From the NCBI GenBank assembly GCA_035559535.1, contig DATMBG010000051.1, positions 310,001 through 374,000 on the forward strand: DNA of 64,000 bases, in the 5' to 3' direction. Origin of the DNA: Candidatus Limnocylindrales bacterium (GTDB taxonomy: Bacteria; Moduliflexota; Moduliflexia; Moduliflexales; JAUQPW01). The stretch's first letter is position 1, and each line of letters opens with the position of its first letter. Both the position numbers and the translations under genes were made by a program. Shown one piece after another: positions 1 through 7,991 of the stretch. Under the pieces are notes generated by a model. The model was given only the letters and a program-made list of their open reading frames with translations. It did not search any database and was not told the DNA's origin.

Positions 1-1253
1 TGTCGGAGTTTATAGATGAGGTCTGGGTTTGCTTTACCCTTTAGAAGATGGTAATCCAGGTTATAAACTTTGAAGTTAGGATCGGAGGCCTGAGCCGGAT
101 CAATTCCTATCAGGAAATGAAAATCTGAAAAATCTCCATAAACATACCAATCCACCCCCAGCTTTCGGATAACTTCATTCATTCCATCCCGAAGAGCTTT
201 GGCAATGGCATTGGCCTTTTGGATATCTTCCCCGGATTCAAGGATTCTTAAAGTCGTCAGACCTGCGCTGGCCGAAAGGGGATTTGCATTGTAGGTTCCT
301 GGATGGTACATCTTCTTATGGCGATTCCAGTGGGGATCATCTTTTCTGAACTCAAGGTATTCCATAATGTCCTTTCGCCCGGCAACGGCTCCGCCGGGAA
401 GTCCACCTGCAACGATTTTGGCCATTGTGGTTAAGTCCGGTTTAATCTTATAAAATTCCTGGGCACCGCCAGGAGCAACCCGAAATCCTGTGATAACCTC
501 GTCAAAGATTAAGATGACCCCATATTGGGCCGTTAGTCGCCTCAACTCCGGCAGAAAGGCCGGATCGGTAGGAATCATTCCATAGGATCCACCGGTAGGT
601 TCGATAATCACACAAGCGATATCCTGATGATGTTCCTTTAAGATTTTTTCCAAAGCTTTCGTATCATTGGGGGGACAGAGGATTACGCTTCCGATGACAT
701 CATCCAAAAGTCCTGGAGAGATAGGGACTTCATAAGGGGGGTTAACTCCTATAGCTACATTATCATGCCAGCCATGAAAGTGGCCTTCGAACTTGACCAC
801 CCGGGTCTTATTTGAAAAAGCCCTGGACAGTCGAATGGCCATGAGAGTTGCTTCGGTTCCAGAGCTGGTAAAGCGAACCCTCTCGGCAGAAGGGACCATT
901 TTGATAATCTGAGCCCCCCATTCAACTTCCAGAGCATGGCAGGCCCCGTAGTGAGTTCCTTTCTCCAGTTGTTCCTGGACCGCCTTAAGAACCACCGGAT
1001 GACCATGTCCTAAAATAAGAGCTCCATGTCCAACCCAATAATCGACATATTCTCTATCGTCTTCATCCCACTTTCTGGACCCTTTAGCTCTTTTAACATA
1101 AATAGGAAAAGGCGTCATGTATCGCCCATCATGGGTTACCCCACTTGGAAAAATCTTCTGGGCTTGTTCATAAAGTGCTTTAGATTTAGGGAGTGCGGCT
1201 TGATAGGCATCCGTTAGACTTAGAGCAAGCTGAGAAACTGCCTGACTGGCCAT
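1..1253 (-). CDS. Glutamate-1-semialdehyde aminomutase-like class III aminotransferase (3' end beyond window)
   Basis: PLP-dependent class III aminotransferase of the glutamate-1-semialdehyde 2,1-aminomutase type; the stop codon lies beyond the left edge, so about 417 residues are visible. The start ATG at 1253 is preceded by a GGAGG ribosome site. The PLP lysine sits in MAKIVAGGLPGGAVAGR, very close to the aminomutase motif; the cofactor-binding aspartate is in LIFDEVITGFR and the substrate region TSSGTEATLMAIRL is intact. The true HemL role in tetrapyrrole synthesis is possible, but the neighbours (creatininase, phosphotriesterase homologue) do not belong to haem synthesis, so it may be one of the many paralogues acting on another beta- or gamma-amino compound. 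It is the third gene of a minus-strand set beginning at 3405. Confidence 0.85.
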   Translation of the reverse strand, partial: MASQAVSQLALSLTDAYQAALPKSKALYEQAQKIFPSGVTHDGRYMTPFPIYVKRAKGSRKWDEDDREYVDYWVGHGALILGHGHPVVLKAVQEQLEKGTHYGACHALEVEWGAQIIKMVPSAERVRFTSSGTEATLMAIRLSRAFSNKTRVVKFEGHFHGWHDNVAIGVNPPYEVPISPGLLDDVIGSVILCPPNDTKALEKILKEHHQDIACVIIEPTGGSYGMIPTDPAFLPELRRLTAQYGVILIFDEVITGFRVAPGGAQEFYKIKPDLTTMAKIVAGGLPGGAVAGRKDIMEYLEFRKDDPHWNRHKKMYHPGTYNANPLSASAGLTTLRILESGEDIQKANAIAKALRDGMNEVIRKLGVDWYVYGDFSDFHFLIGIDPAQASDPNFKVYNLDYHLLKGKANPDLIYKLR

Positions 1254-1274
1254 GGGTCACCTCCTACACGGTTT

Positions 1275-1311
1275 GTTGTCCGTAGTCAATTTAGGAAGAG
1301 CAACGGACAAC
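1275..1311. repeat. Hairpin of GTTGTCCGT words
   Basis: GTTGTCCGT (1275-1283) and its exact reverse complement ACGGACAAC (1303-1311) enclose a 19-nt loop between the aminotransferase start and the creatininase stop. The same words recur in other gaps of this window (16431-16530, 36888, 41165), so this is a member of a dispersed spacer repeat rather than a dedicated terminator. Confidence 0.6.
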
Positions 1312-1314
1312 GGA

Positions 1315-2100
1315 TTAAAGTTGTTTATATTCTTCCAATAAATCTACGAGTCGATCAACCACAGCCGCTACAATTTTTTCTCCTGTATCCACCGAAGCAA
1401 CGGTCGGGTCTCCCATAATTCCCTTAGAAGTAGATTCTGCAAAATCAAAACCGATGGTTACAGACCCCGAATCCAAAAGATCCTTTATTCCATAAGAAAT
1501 ACCGAACCGTGATTTAGGGGTCCAGGTTTCTTTACTTATCTGGCTGGTATCTACCAGATTTGGACGTAAATAAAGCTGAAGGGAAGTTTCAAGCTCACAG
1601 GCATGTCCCATTCCACCCGGTTCACTTTTTCGGATGGCCCGGATCTCATCGGCTGCCAGGTCCCAATAGGAAGTTGCCAATATTTTAGTTCGATGGGTTC
1701 GCATAAAGTCATTGACTACTAAATTAATTAAGGCCCGATTTCCTCCGTGTCCATTTAAAATGAGGATTTTTTTAAATCCATGGTGATAAAGACTATCACA
1801 GATATCCTTGAGCAGATCCAGGAAGGTTTCCAGTCGAAGGGTAAGGGTACCTTGAAATCCCATATGATGAGGGGAATACCCAAACCAGACCGGTGGACAT
1901 ACCAGAACATCTCTCCTTTTGAGGGCGGCCCTCTTTGCAATTTCCAAAGAACTATGAATATCCGTATCAACCGGCAAATGGGGTCCGTGCTGCTCAATGG
2001 AGCCAACCGGAATAATGACCATATAACCTGCTTTTTGGGCTCTTTCAATTTCCAGCCGGTTCATTTCATTCCAGAGAAACTTGGGAGGGTTTTCGGTCAT
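1315..2100 (-). CDS. Creatininase family amidohydrolase
   Basis: A 261-residue protein of the creatininase (creatinine amidohydrolase) family, cytosolic metal-dependent amide hydrolases. Metal ligands are visible: E36 and H38 in PVGSIEQHGPHLPVDTD with D45, and the glycine-rich NGHGGN motif after about residue 115; E in the ACELETS segment is the likely further ligand. Length matches the family. Members act on creatinine, on formamide intermediates of riboflavin/F420 synthesis (ArfB, MftE) or on unknown amides; nothing here fixes the substrate. An AAAAGGA ribosome site precedes the ATG. It lies 108 nt downstream of the phosphotriesterase-like gene and upstream of the aminotransferase, suggesting co-transcription in a catabolic unit for a nitrogenous compound (inference). 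Confidence 0.85.
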   Translation of the reverse strand: MTENPPKFLWNEMNRLEIERAQKAGYMVIIPVGSIEQHGPHLPVDTDIHSSLEIAKRAALKRRDVLVCPPVWFGYSPHHMGFQGTLTLRLETFLDLLKDICDSLYHHGFKKILILNGHGGNRALINLVVNDFMRTHRTKILATSYWDLAADEIRAIRKSEPGGMGHACELETSLQLYLRPNLVDTSQISKETWTPKSRFGISYGIKDLLDSGSVTIGFDFAESTSKGIMGDPTVASVDTGEKIVAAVVDRLVDLLEEYKQL

Positions 2101-2208
2101 ATCCTTTTCTCTTTGCGCCTTCTTCGGGAACTCTACGGTTTGATTTTTAACCCCAGAGAACCCTTAGAAGGCGCCCAGGGGTGTAAGAAAGTATCCTCTG
2201 GCGACTGA

Positions 2209-3405
2209 TTAGAAAGCCAGGGCTTTCTTCGGGTTCTCGATTAACATCTTCCCGATAGCCCTTTCAGGAATTCCGGCTTTGCTCAATCTTGGAACAACCT
2301 CGGAAAGGATGAGGCTCCAGGGATGTTCCCTGAATAGCCACCAGTCGGATTCTCGTTTCTCCTCTTGCCAGAAAGTCTTGTAAAAGTAAGGTACGGCATC
2401 ATGACTCAGGAGAAGTTGGTCCTCGAAGCCGGCCTCTACCAGGGGTTTTATGAATTCGGCCCGGTTATCTACCGGATAGTTATCGTATCCTATCCGGTCG
2501 AACTGGACCCAAACCCCGAGTTCTGCCAACTTTTTATGATAATCCGTAGCTTTTACATTTTCTCGATCGTCCATATAACCTTGATGGCCCACAATGATTT
2601 TCTTAGGATTCACTTTCAGCGATATAAGCATTTGAGCCAGTTCCAGACCTCCTCCGTTGGTGGTATGGATGGTAATGGGACACCCGGTTTGAATGGAAGC
2701 CAGACCGGCTGCTGTATTAGCCCGACGTTCTAAAGCCGTTAAGTACTTGCTGGTAGCAATTTTGATGATGCCGGCTTTAATGTTGGTAAAGGTCTCTCCC
2801 GGTTTACCATATGGATCTTCCATACCTTCTGTGATCTCTTTAACGTAGAGTTTAGCAACTTTGTCGATCCCATCCTTCTCCATCAGCATGGAAATGGCCC
2901 AGGGATGCATAGGCGCTAAGGCCTCTCCCCAGAAACCTGTACAGCCCACTACATGAATATCACTCTTTTTTGCCATTTCGACAATGAGATCAGGGTAACG
3001 ACCCACCCGGATCGGAGTGACCTCTACAATGGTCCCTGTTTTGGCCCAGCTTCCAAGTTGACTGTGAAATTCTTCCAGGGACTTCACAGCCTGTTGGATA
3101 ACTTTCTGGCGAAACTCTCCCTGGATAGGAGCCATAGGCTGTTCGTAGAGGCCTGACCAGTCGATAACCGGCCCATGTTCATGCATGAAGGTAACACCCA
3201 ATTCATCGGGAGAGATAGGACCTAGAACAGTTTGGACTTTGGGCCCTTCTTTCTGTCTATCCATTTGAGCTTCTGCAATACCCACAGGACTGGAATATTC
3301 TAAAAAAGCTTCCCCCAGAGCAGCCAAACCGGCGGCTATCGCCGAAGATTTCTTGAGGAAGTCCCGCCTTGTGATTTTGAAACGGGGATCACCACATAGA
3401 CACAT
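2209..3405 (-). CDS. Phosphotriesterase-family hydrolase with Tat signal
   Basis: A 398-residue member of the phosphotriesterase (PTE/amidohydrolase) family. The N-terminus holds a twin-arginine signal (TRRDFLKKSSAIAAGLAALG, about residues 12-31), so the protein is probably exported folded. The binuclear metal site is visible: H75-x-H77 in FMHEHG, a lysine that should be carbamylated in GIIKIATSKY, histidines in TIHTTNGGG and GHQGYMDD, and the aspartate in LLSHDAVPYF. Known relatives act as lactonases or promiscuous phosphotriesterases; the substrate is not predictable. AAAGGAGG precedes the ATG at 3405. It is first in the minus-strand set with creatininase and aminotransferase. Tat export of a PTE homologue is less common than a cytosolic location. 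Confidence 0.85.
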   Translation of the reverse strand: MCLCGDPRFKITRRDFLKKSSAIAAGLAALGEAFLEYSSPVGIAEAQMDRQKEGPKVQTVLGPISPDELGVTFMHEHGPVIDWSGLYEQPMAPIQGEFRQKVIQQAVKSLEEFHSQLGSWAKTGTIVEVTPIRVGRYPDLIVEMAKKSDIHVVGCTGFWGEALAPMHPWAISMLMEKDGIDKVAKLYVKEITEGMEDPYGKPGETFTNIKAGIIKIATSKYLTALERRANTAAGLASIQTGCPITIHTTNGGGLELAQMLISLKVNPKKIIVGHQGYMDDRENVKATDYHKKLAELGVWVQFDRIGYDNYPVDNRAEFIKPLVEAGFEDQLLLSHDAVPYFYKTFWQEEKRESDWWLFREHPWSLILSEVVPRLSKAGIPERAIGKMLIENPKKALAF

Positions 3406-3581
3406 AACCCCTCCTTTAATTTTTTAGCCACTCAGGCACCCGGAATACCAAAGAATCCTCCCTATTTCTGGAAGAATCCCTTGAATCCAGGTAACCCGGT
3501 GGCACTGACGAGTTTACCCAAGCCGAACCTCTTTATAACAAGAATATTTCTAAGGTTCAAGAAAAAAATCTTGAATAATTC

Positions 3582-3609
3582 TTGACAGGTAAAGGTTCCT
3601 CTTATAGCC
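3582..3609 (+). promoter_or_regulatory. Sigma-70-type promoter candidate
   Basis: TTGACA (3582-3587), a 16-nt spacer, then TATAGC (3604-3609). It points towards the small exported lyase-like gene at 3736. The rest of the 330-nt gap between 3405 and 3736 shows nothing else clear. Confidence 0.45.
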
Positions 3610-3735
3610 TTCTGTTTTTGTGTGGAAAGGGCCTTTCCGGTTAACAGATTAGCCGGGTTTTAAATCTGGCTAGAGTAACTATGGGACGAAATCTAATCAA
3701 AAAACTTAAAAACGTCGTACAGCCGACTACCTACT

Positions 3736-4200
3736 ATGACAAATCCAAATCAATTTTTGCTTTTTGCCGTAGTTGTAGTAAGTGCAGTACTGAATTTAGC
3801 CTTTTTACAAGGAGAAGCTTATCCTCATCCAAAACCGCTTTTAGATAAGACTAAAAATCTTTCGGATCTTACTCCCGAAGAACGAGAGGCTCTTATCGAG
3901 AAGATCCTTTCGCGGCTCATAAGATGTGAAAGTGGGGGTAATCCTAAGGCGATAGGTTTAGACAGAAATGGCGCTACAAACCGAGGGATTTTACAATTCA
4001 AACCGAAAACCCTTCGTAAATTCGCAATTAAATATGGTTTTTTACCCAAAACTATTAAACTCAGTGAGGTGAGGGCCCGGATACATGATCCCGATTTGCA
4101 AATAAAGACGGCCCGGGAAATGATTAAACGAAATGGACATAGAAAACAGTTCTGGAAGACCCAATTTCCTGGATGCTCAAAGAGAATGGGATTATGGTAA
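3736..4200 (+). CDS. Small exported lysozyme/SLT-like protein
   Basis: A 154-residue protein with an N-terminal hydrophobic signal (about residues 7-27, ending near GEAYP). The core CESGGNPKAIGLDRNG...GILQFKPKT matches the start of the soluble lytic transglycosylase/lysozyme fold, with E in CESGGN as the probable catalytic acid and GILQF in place of the usual GLMQI/GPFQ. The domain is short and the C-terminal part (DPDLQIKTAREMIKRNG) resembles the helical region that follows in these enzymes. A role in cutting peptidoglycan in the periplasm is inferred. No strong ribosome site is seen before the ATG; a promoter candidate lies 126 nt upstream. Confidence 0.6.
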   Translation: MTNPNQFLLFAVVVVSAVLNLAFLQGEAYPHPKPLLDKTKNLSDLTPEEREALIEKILSRLIRCESGGNPKAIGLDRNGATNRGILQFKPKTLRKFAIKYGFLPKTIKLSEVRARIHDPDLQIKTAREMIKRNGHRKQFWKTQFPGCSKRMGLW

Positions 4201-4250
4201 TAATGATAACTATCGACGTTTTTAATTTTGTATAGTATTTTAGCCATGAT

Positions 4251-4457
4251 ATGGTAAATGATTATCGAATGCAAAGGATTAATAACTGCCTGATTTCTAT
4301 TGTGCAGGCTGCCAAAGAGCTTATTGAAAACGAAGATTTAACAGAGGAAGAGCGCGCACTTTATAAAATGAGTATTAGAAGAATGGCCGAAGGGATCATC
4401 GAAATCTGCGAAGCAGATTTTAAAACGGCGCCGGAGAACGGAAACGGGGAAGAGTGA
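4251..4457 (+). CDS. Small helical hypothetical protein
   Basis: A 68-residue, highly charged, probably all-helical protein with no signal or membrane segment. I do not recognise it. It follows the lyase-like gene by 50 nt on the same strand. There is no clear ribosome site for the ATG at 4251; an in-frame ATG at 4269 is an alternative. The sequence contains LTEEERALYKMSIRRMAEGI and an acidic C-terminus. Coding status is likely from amino-acid composition but not proved. Confidence 0.45.
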   Translation: MVNDYRMQRINNCLISIVQAAKELIENEDLTEEERALYKMSIRRMAEGIIEICEADFKTAPENGNGEE

Positions 4458-4522
4458 TTCCAGAGAGGTTATTGGCCTGCCTATTATACCAAATCTGATA
4501 GATGATGTTGTATTCAAAAGGA

Positions 4523-4550
4523 ATAGGGGCGACCGGCCGGTCGCCCCTAT
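4523..4550. repeat. 28-nt perfect palindrome
   Basis: ATAGGGGCGACCGG followed directly by its reverse complement, with no loop base. A second palindrome with the same outer arms (TAGGGG/CCCCTA) and CGGCCG centre lies at 61584-61611, and weaker relatives lie at 7968-7988 and 57290-57310, so it is a dispersed intergenic element. It stands 44 nt before the propeller gene. Confidence 0.75.
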
Positions 4551-4593
4551 AAGGTTTATACGACATATTCCATCAGAATGGGTATCAAAAATT

Positions 4594-6885
4594 ATGATTT
4601 CTGGGGATGGGCAACTTAGAGTTACGAGGGTGTTTGTTCTGGGATTCTTTATACTTCTAAAGATCTTGATTTTTACGACCGGTTCGGTCAATGCTCAAAT
4701 TCCCAACTTTATTTGGTCTGTGAAGGCCGGTGGCACAAGCAGTGATTTTGGCAATGCCATTGCGACCGATGGGTTGGGTAACAGTATTGTTACAGGCTCG
4801 TTCAGAGGTACTGTAACCTTCGGTACCATTACCCTGACCAGTACAGGCGGAACTTCAGACTCGGATATCTTTATCGTCAAGTATGATGCTTTTGGTAATC
4901 TGCTGTGGGTCAGGCAAGCGGGGGGTGTAGATATCGATGAAGGATTCGGTGTTGGCGTAGATGGATCAGGAAATATCACCGTTACCGGTTCGTTTAGAGG
5001 TACGGCCAGGTTTGACACCGTCTCGGTAACCAGTGCCGGTCTTGAAGATATTTTCATTGCCAGGTATGATGCTTCAGGTAATCTGATTTGGGTTAGACGG
5101 GCAGGTGGAACCAGCGGGGATGTTGGACTCAGCGTGGCTGTAGATGGATTGGGTAACAGTATCATTACGGGATTTTTTCAGGGTACTGCAACCTTTGGGA
5201 CTACCAATTTGATCAGCACCGGAGGAAGCGATATTTTTATCGTCAAGTATGATGCCTCGGGTAATGTGATATGGGCCAGACGGGCCGGTGGTGTAGGCTT
5301 CGATGTGGGGAACAGTGCTGTGATAGATGGATCGGGTAACAGCTTCCTTACCGGACAGTTTCAAGGTACAGCGACCTTTGGCAATCTCACACTTACGGCT
5401 GCCGGGGGGGTGAATGACTTTGATATCTTCATCGCTAAATATGATACGGCGGGTAATGTGATATGGGCTAAACGAGCCGGCGGATCGGGTTCCAACGATT
5501 CGGGAAATGGTATTACAGTAGATGGAGGGGGAAATAGCATCCTTACCGGACAATTCCAGGGCACTGCAACTTTTGATACAGTGAGATTGACGGCAGCAGG
5601 TGGAGCGGCGGACCTGGATATCTTCATTGCCAAATATGACATTTCTGGTAATCTGTTGTGGGTGAGACAGGCCGGTGGAACGAACCTGGATGTTGGAACT
5701 GCCATTGCTTCCGATAGGGCGGGTAACGGTGTGGTGACCGGTTCATTTAAAGGAACTGCAACCTTCAATACAACTTCCTTAACAAGTGCTGGAGGAGATG
5801 ATATTTTTATCGCCAAGTATGATACCTCAGGTAACCTGCTGTGGGTTAAGCAGGCCGGTGGAAGCGGCGATGATGTAGGAAACGGTCTTGTCGCTCTGGG
5901 ATCGGGGGATATCTTCCTGACCGGTCAGTTTCAGGGTACGGCGACCTTCGATACAACGATCCTGACAAGTACCGGTAGCTTTGATATCTTTACCTCCCGA
6001 TTAAGTTCCTTCCTCCCTACGCCGACACCCACTCCAACCCCGGGTTTTCCGATCCATCTCGTGATAGATTCCGACGATTATGATGGAGACCGTACGACAG
6101 ATTTTGCTGTCTGGCGACCCACCGAAGGAAATTGGTATACTTTAGGCTTCCAGGGGAATCCCGGAATTCAAACCTGGGGCGTGGAAGGAGATATTCCGGT
6201 ACCGGGTGATTACGATGGGGATGGAGTTGCTGATAAAGCCATATGGCGGCCTGGAGATGGGACCTGGTGGATCCTTTTCTCAAGTAGCGGCTTTATCAAT
6301 TTATTGGCCTGGGGCCTACCGGGAGATATTCCGGTTCCGGCGGACTATGATGGAGATTCGCTTACCGATGTAGCCGTCTGGCGACCCAGTGAAGGAAATT
6401 GGTATATCCTTTCATCGATGGGGAGTGTCTTTCTAATCCCATGGGGTTTACCTGGAGATATTCCGGTTCCAGGGGATTATGATGGGGATAAGATTACCGA
6501 TGTAGCCGTCTGGCGACCCAGTGAAGGAAATTGGTATATCCTTTTTCTATCAACGGGTGGAGTCGGTCTGGTACCCTGGGGTTTACCTGGGGATATTCCG
6601 GTTCCCGGGGATTATGATGGGGACGGGATAACCGATCCTGCCATCTGGCGACCCAGTGAAGGAAATTGGTGGATTACTTTCCCGACGGGTGCCTTCAGTT
6701 TGATTCCTTGGGGTATTTCTGGAGATATTCCAACGCCCGGGGATTATGATGGGGATGGAATTGCAGATATAGCCGTCTGGCGACCCAGTGAAGGAAATTG
6801 GTATGTTCTTTTATCCACAGGTGGCTTCAGTTTAGTTCCGTGGGGTATTCCCGGAGATATCCCGGTATCGGGTTCAGGTAAGTAA
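4594..6885 (+). CDS. Exported beta-propeller (SBBP) protein fused to Asp-rich VCBS/FG-GAP-like repeats
   Basis: A 763-residue secreted protein. An N-terminal signal (about residues 10-35, ending VNAQ) is followed by exactly seven repeats of about 60 residues, each with the pattern W-A/V-K/R-x-AGG...GN...TG.F.GT.TF...DIF..KYD..GN, which is the SBBP seven-bladed propeller repeat. A PTPTPTPTP linker (about residue 475) leads to six repeats of about 45 residues beginning DYDGDG and containing A.WRP.EGNW and PWG.PGDIPVPG; the DxDGDG loops are typical calcium-binding FG-GAP/VCBS-like motifs. Neighbouring units 3 and 4 of the second array share a 45-nt stretch at DNA level (6367 and 6496), a sign of recent duplication or conversion. 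The function is unknown; surface adhesion or ligand binding is inferred. Confidence 0.85.
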   Translation: MISGDGQLRVTRVFVLGFFILLKILIFTTGSVNAQIPNFIWSVKAGGTSSDFGNAIATDGLGNSIVTGSFRGTVTFGTITLTSTGGTSDSDIFIVKYDAFGNLLWVRQAGGVDIDEGFGVGVDGSGNITVTGSFRGTARFDTVSVTSAGLEDIFIARYDASGNLIWVRRAGGTSGDVGLSVAVDGLGNSIITGFFQGTATFGTTNLISTGGSDIFIVKYDASGNVIWARRAGGVGFDVGNSAVIDGSGNSFLTGQFQGTATFGNLTLTAAGGVNDFDIFIAKYDTAGNVIWAKRAGGSGSNDSGNGITVDGGGNSILTGQFQGTATFDTVRLTAAGGAADLDIFIAKYDISGNLLWVRQAGGTNLDVGTAIASDRAGNGVVTGSFKGTATFNTTSLTSAGGDDIFIAKYDTSGNLLWVKQAGGSGDDVGNGLVALGSGDIFLTGQFQGTATFDTTILTSTGSFDIFTSRLSSFLPTPTPTPTPGFPIHLVIDSDDYDGDRTTDFAVWRPTEGNWYTLGFQGNPGIQTWGVEGDIPVPGDYDGDGVADKAIWRPGDGTWWILFSSSGFINLLAWGLPGDIPVPADYDGDSLTDVAVWRPSEGNWYILSSMGSVFLIPWGLPGDIPVPGDYDGDKITDVAVWRPSEGNWYILFLSTGGVGLVPWGLPGDIPVPGDYDGDGITDPAIWRPSEGNWWITFPTGAFSLIPWGISGDIPTPGDYDGDGIADIAVWRPSEGNWYVLLSTGGFSLVPWGIPGDIPVSGSGK

Positions 6886-7079
6886 CCTTTTCTGTCTACC
6901 CGTGAACTTAAAACCAAGTCCAGGAGAAAAGGTTTGCTCTGAGGACTTTCCTGGAAAAACTAATAAATTAGCTCAACTGGAACAAATTTCTGAACGGTCC
7001 GATGGGAGTGGGTTTCAAACCCACTCCTGTTCCCCTGAAAACGAAAGTAGAAATTCCCCCCGTATCCGGGACCGTTGAT

Positions 7080-7937
7080 TTAGTACCGGTTCCTTCCTGG
7101 TCCGGGTCCTATACCCCATCTTCCATAGGTTGCCCCCCTTCCCAGGAGATTGTTTTTAAAGGTATGAAACTGAGGCTCATCGGTGATCAAACCCGATCTA
7201 GGGGGAAATCGGCTGATCTCATAACTTACATTTCGAATACGTTCCTGGGTTAGCGGGTGGGAGGAAAACAACCTGGCCAATCGGCCCGGTTGTCGATTTT
7301 CCTCGGCCAGGATCTTTTGAAAGAAGATAACCATTCCATTGGGATCGAATCCAGCCTGATACATATAATAAGCCCCCAGACGGTCTGCTTCTCGTTCATC
7401 ATCCCGACTATGTTTCGCCAGATATCCTGCTCCAACAATCTGGGCTAAAAGTCTTTCATAAGCCGGAGGGTTTTGACCCAGGAGGATGGAGCCGAGGGTG
7501 CGAAGTTGATATTGTCGGATCAAAGCTTCTGTAGCATGCCTTTTAACCCCATGGGCGATTTCATGGGCCATGACTCCAACCAGCTCAGACTCTGTATCGG
7601 TCTCTTGAACCAGGCCCGTATAGATATAGACATGGCCCCCGGGAATATTAAAGGCATTGACATCGTTGTCCCGAATGATCTGAAACTGCCAGGGAAGATT
7701 TCGAAGCTCTGTTTGCTGAACAATTCGTTGGCCGAGTTGATTGACATAGGCTACACTGAAAGGATCTGTAACGATATTTACTTTTCGGGATATACCCTGG
7801 GCCAGTCGATCACCAAACCTCCATTCCTGCTGAATAGAAACTGCATTAAGACCTCTCCCCGATTGAACATCTGTAGAAACGCCAAGCAACACGCTAAGCA
7901 ACACAAAAAAAATTACAACATATTTTAGAAAAGGCAT
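7080..7937 (-). CDS. M48 family metalloprotease (non-lipoprotein paralogue)
   Basis: A 285-residue periplasmic M48 zinc protease resembling the catalytic part of BepA/YcaL-type proteins, without TPRs. HEIAH (125-129) supplies two zinc ligands and the catalytic glutamate; E183 in EREADRLGAYYM is the third ligand. It has an N-terminal signal (VVIFFVLLSVLLGVSTD) but, unlike its neighbour at 7992-8867, no lipobox cysteine, so it is predicted soluble or membrane-tethered. About 60 percent or more of the residues match the neighbour by eye, so the two arose by tandem duplication. Such proteases serve in outer-membrane protein quality control. It lies 54 nt downstream of the paralogue, probably in one transcript. 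Confidence 0.85.
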   Translation of the reverse strand: MPFLKYVVIFFVLLSVLLGVSTDVQSGRGLNAVSIQQEWRFGDRLAQGISRKVNIVTDPFSVAYVNQLGQRIVQQTELRNLPWQFQIIRDNDVNAFNIPGGHVYIYTGLVQETDTESELVGVMAHEIAHGVKRHATEALIRQYQLRTLGSILLGQNPPAYERLLAQIVGAGYLAKHSRDDEREADRLGAYYMYQAGFDPNGMVIFFQKILAEENRQPGRLARLFSSHPLTQERIRNVSYEISRFPPRSGLITDEPQFHTFKNNLLGRGATYGRWGIGPGPGRNRY

Positions 7938-7967
7938 AACTCCTCCTCTTTTAGCAAGATCAAGGAA

Positions 7968-7988
7968 GGGGCGACACAGGCATCGCCC
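7968..7988. repeat. Small hairpin between the M48 paralogues
   Basis: GGGCGA (969-974 of this kilobase) pairs with TCGCCC (983-988) around a short loop. It resembles a decayed copy of the TAGGGGCG/CGCCCCTA palindrome family seen at 4523 and 61584. Confidence 0.35.
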
Positions 7989-7991
7989 ACA

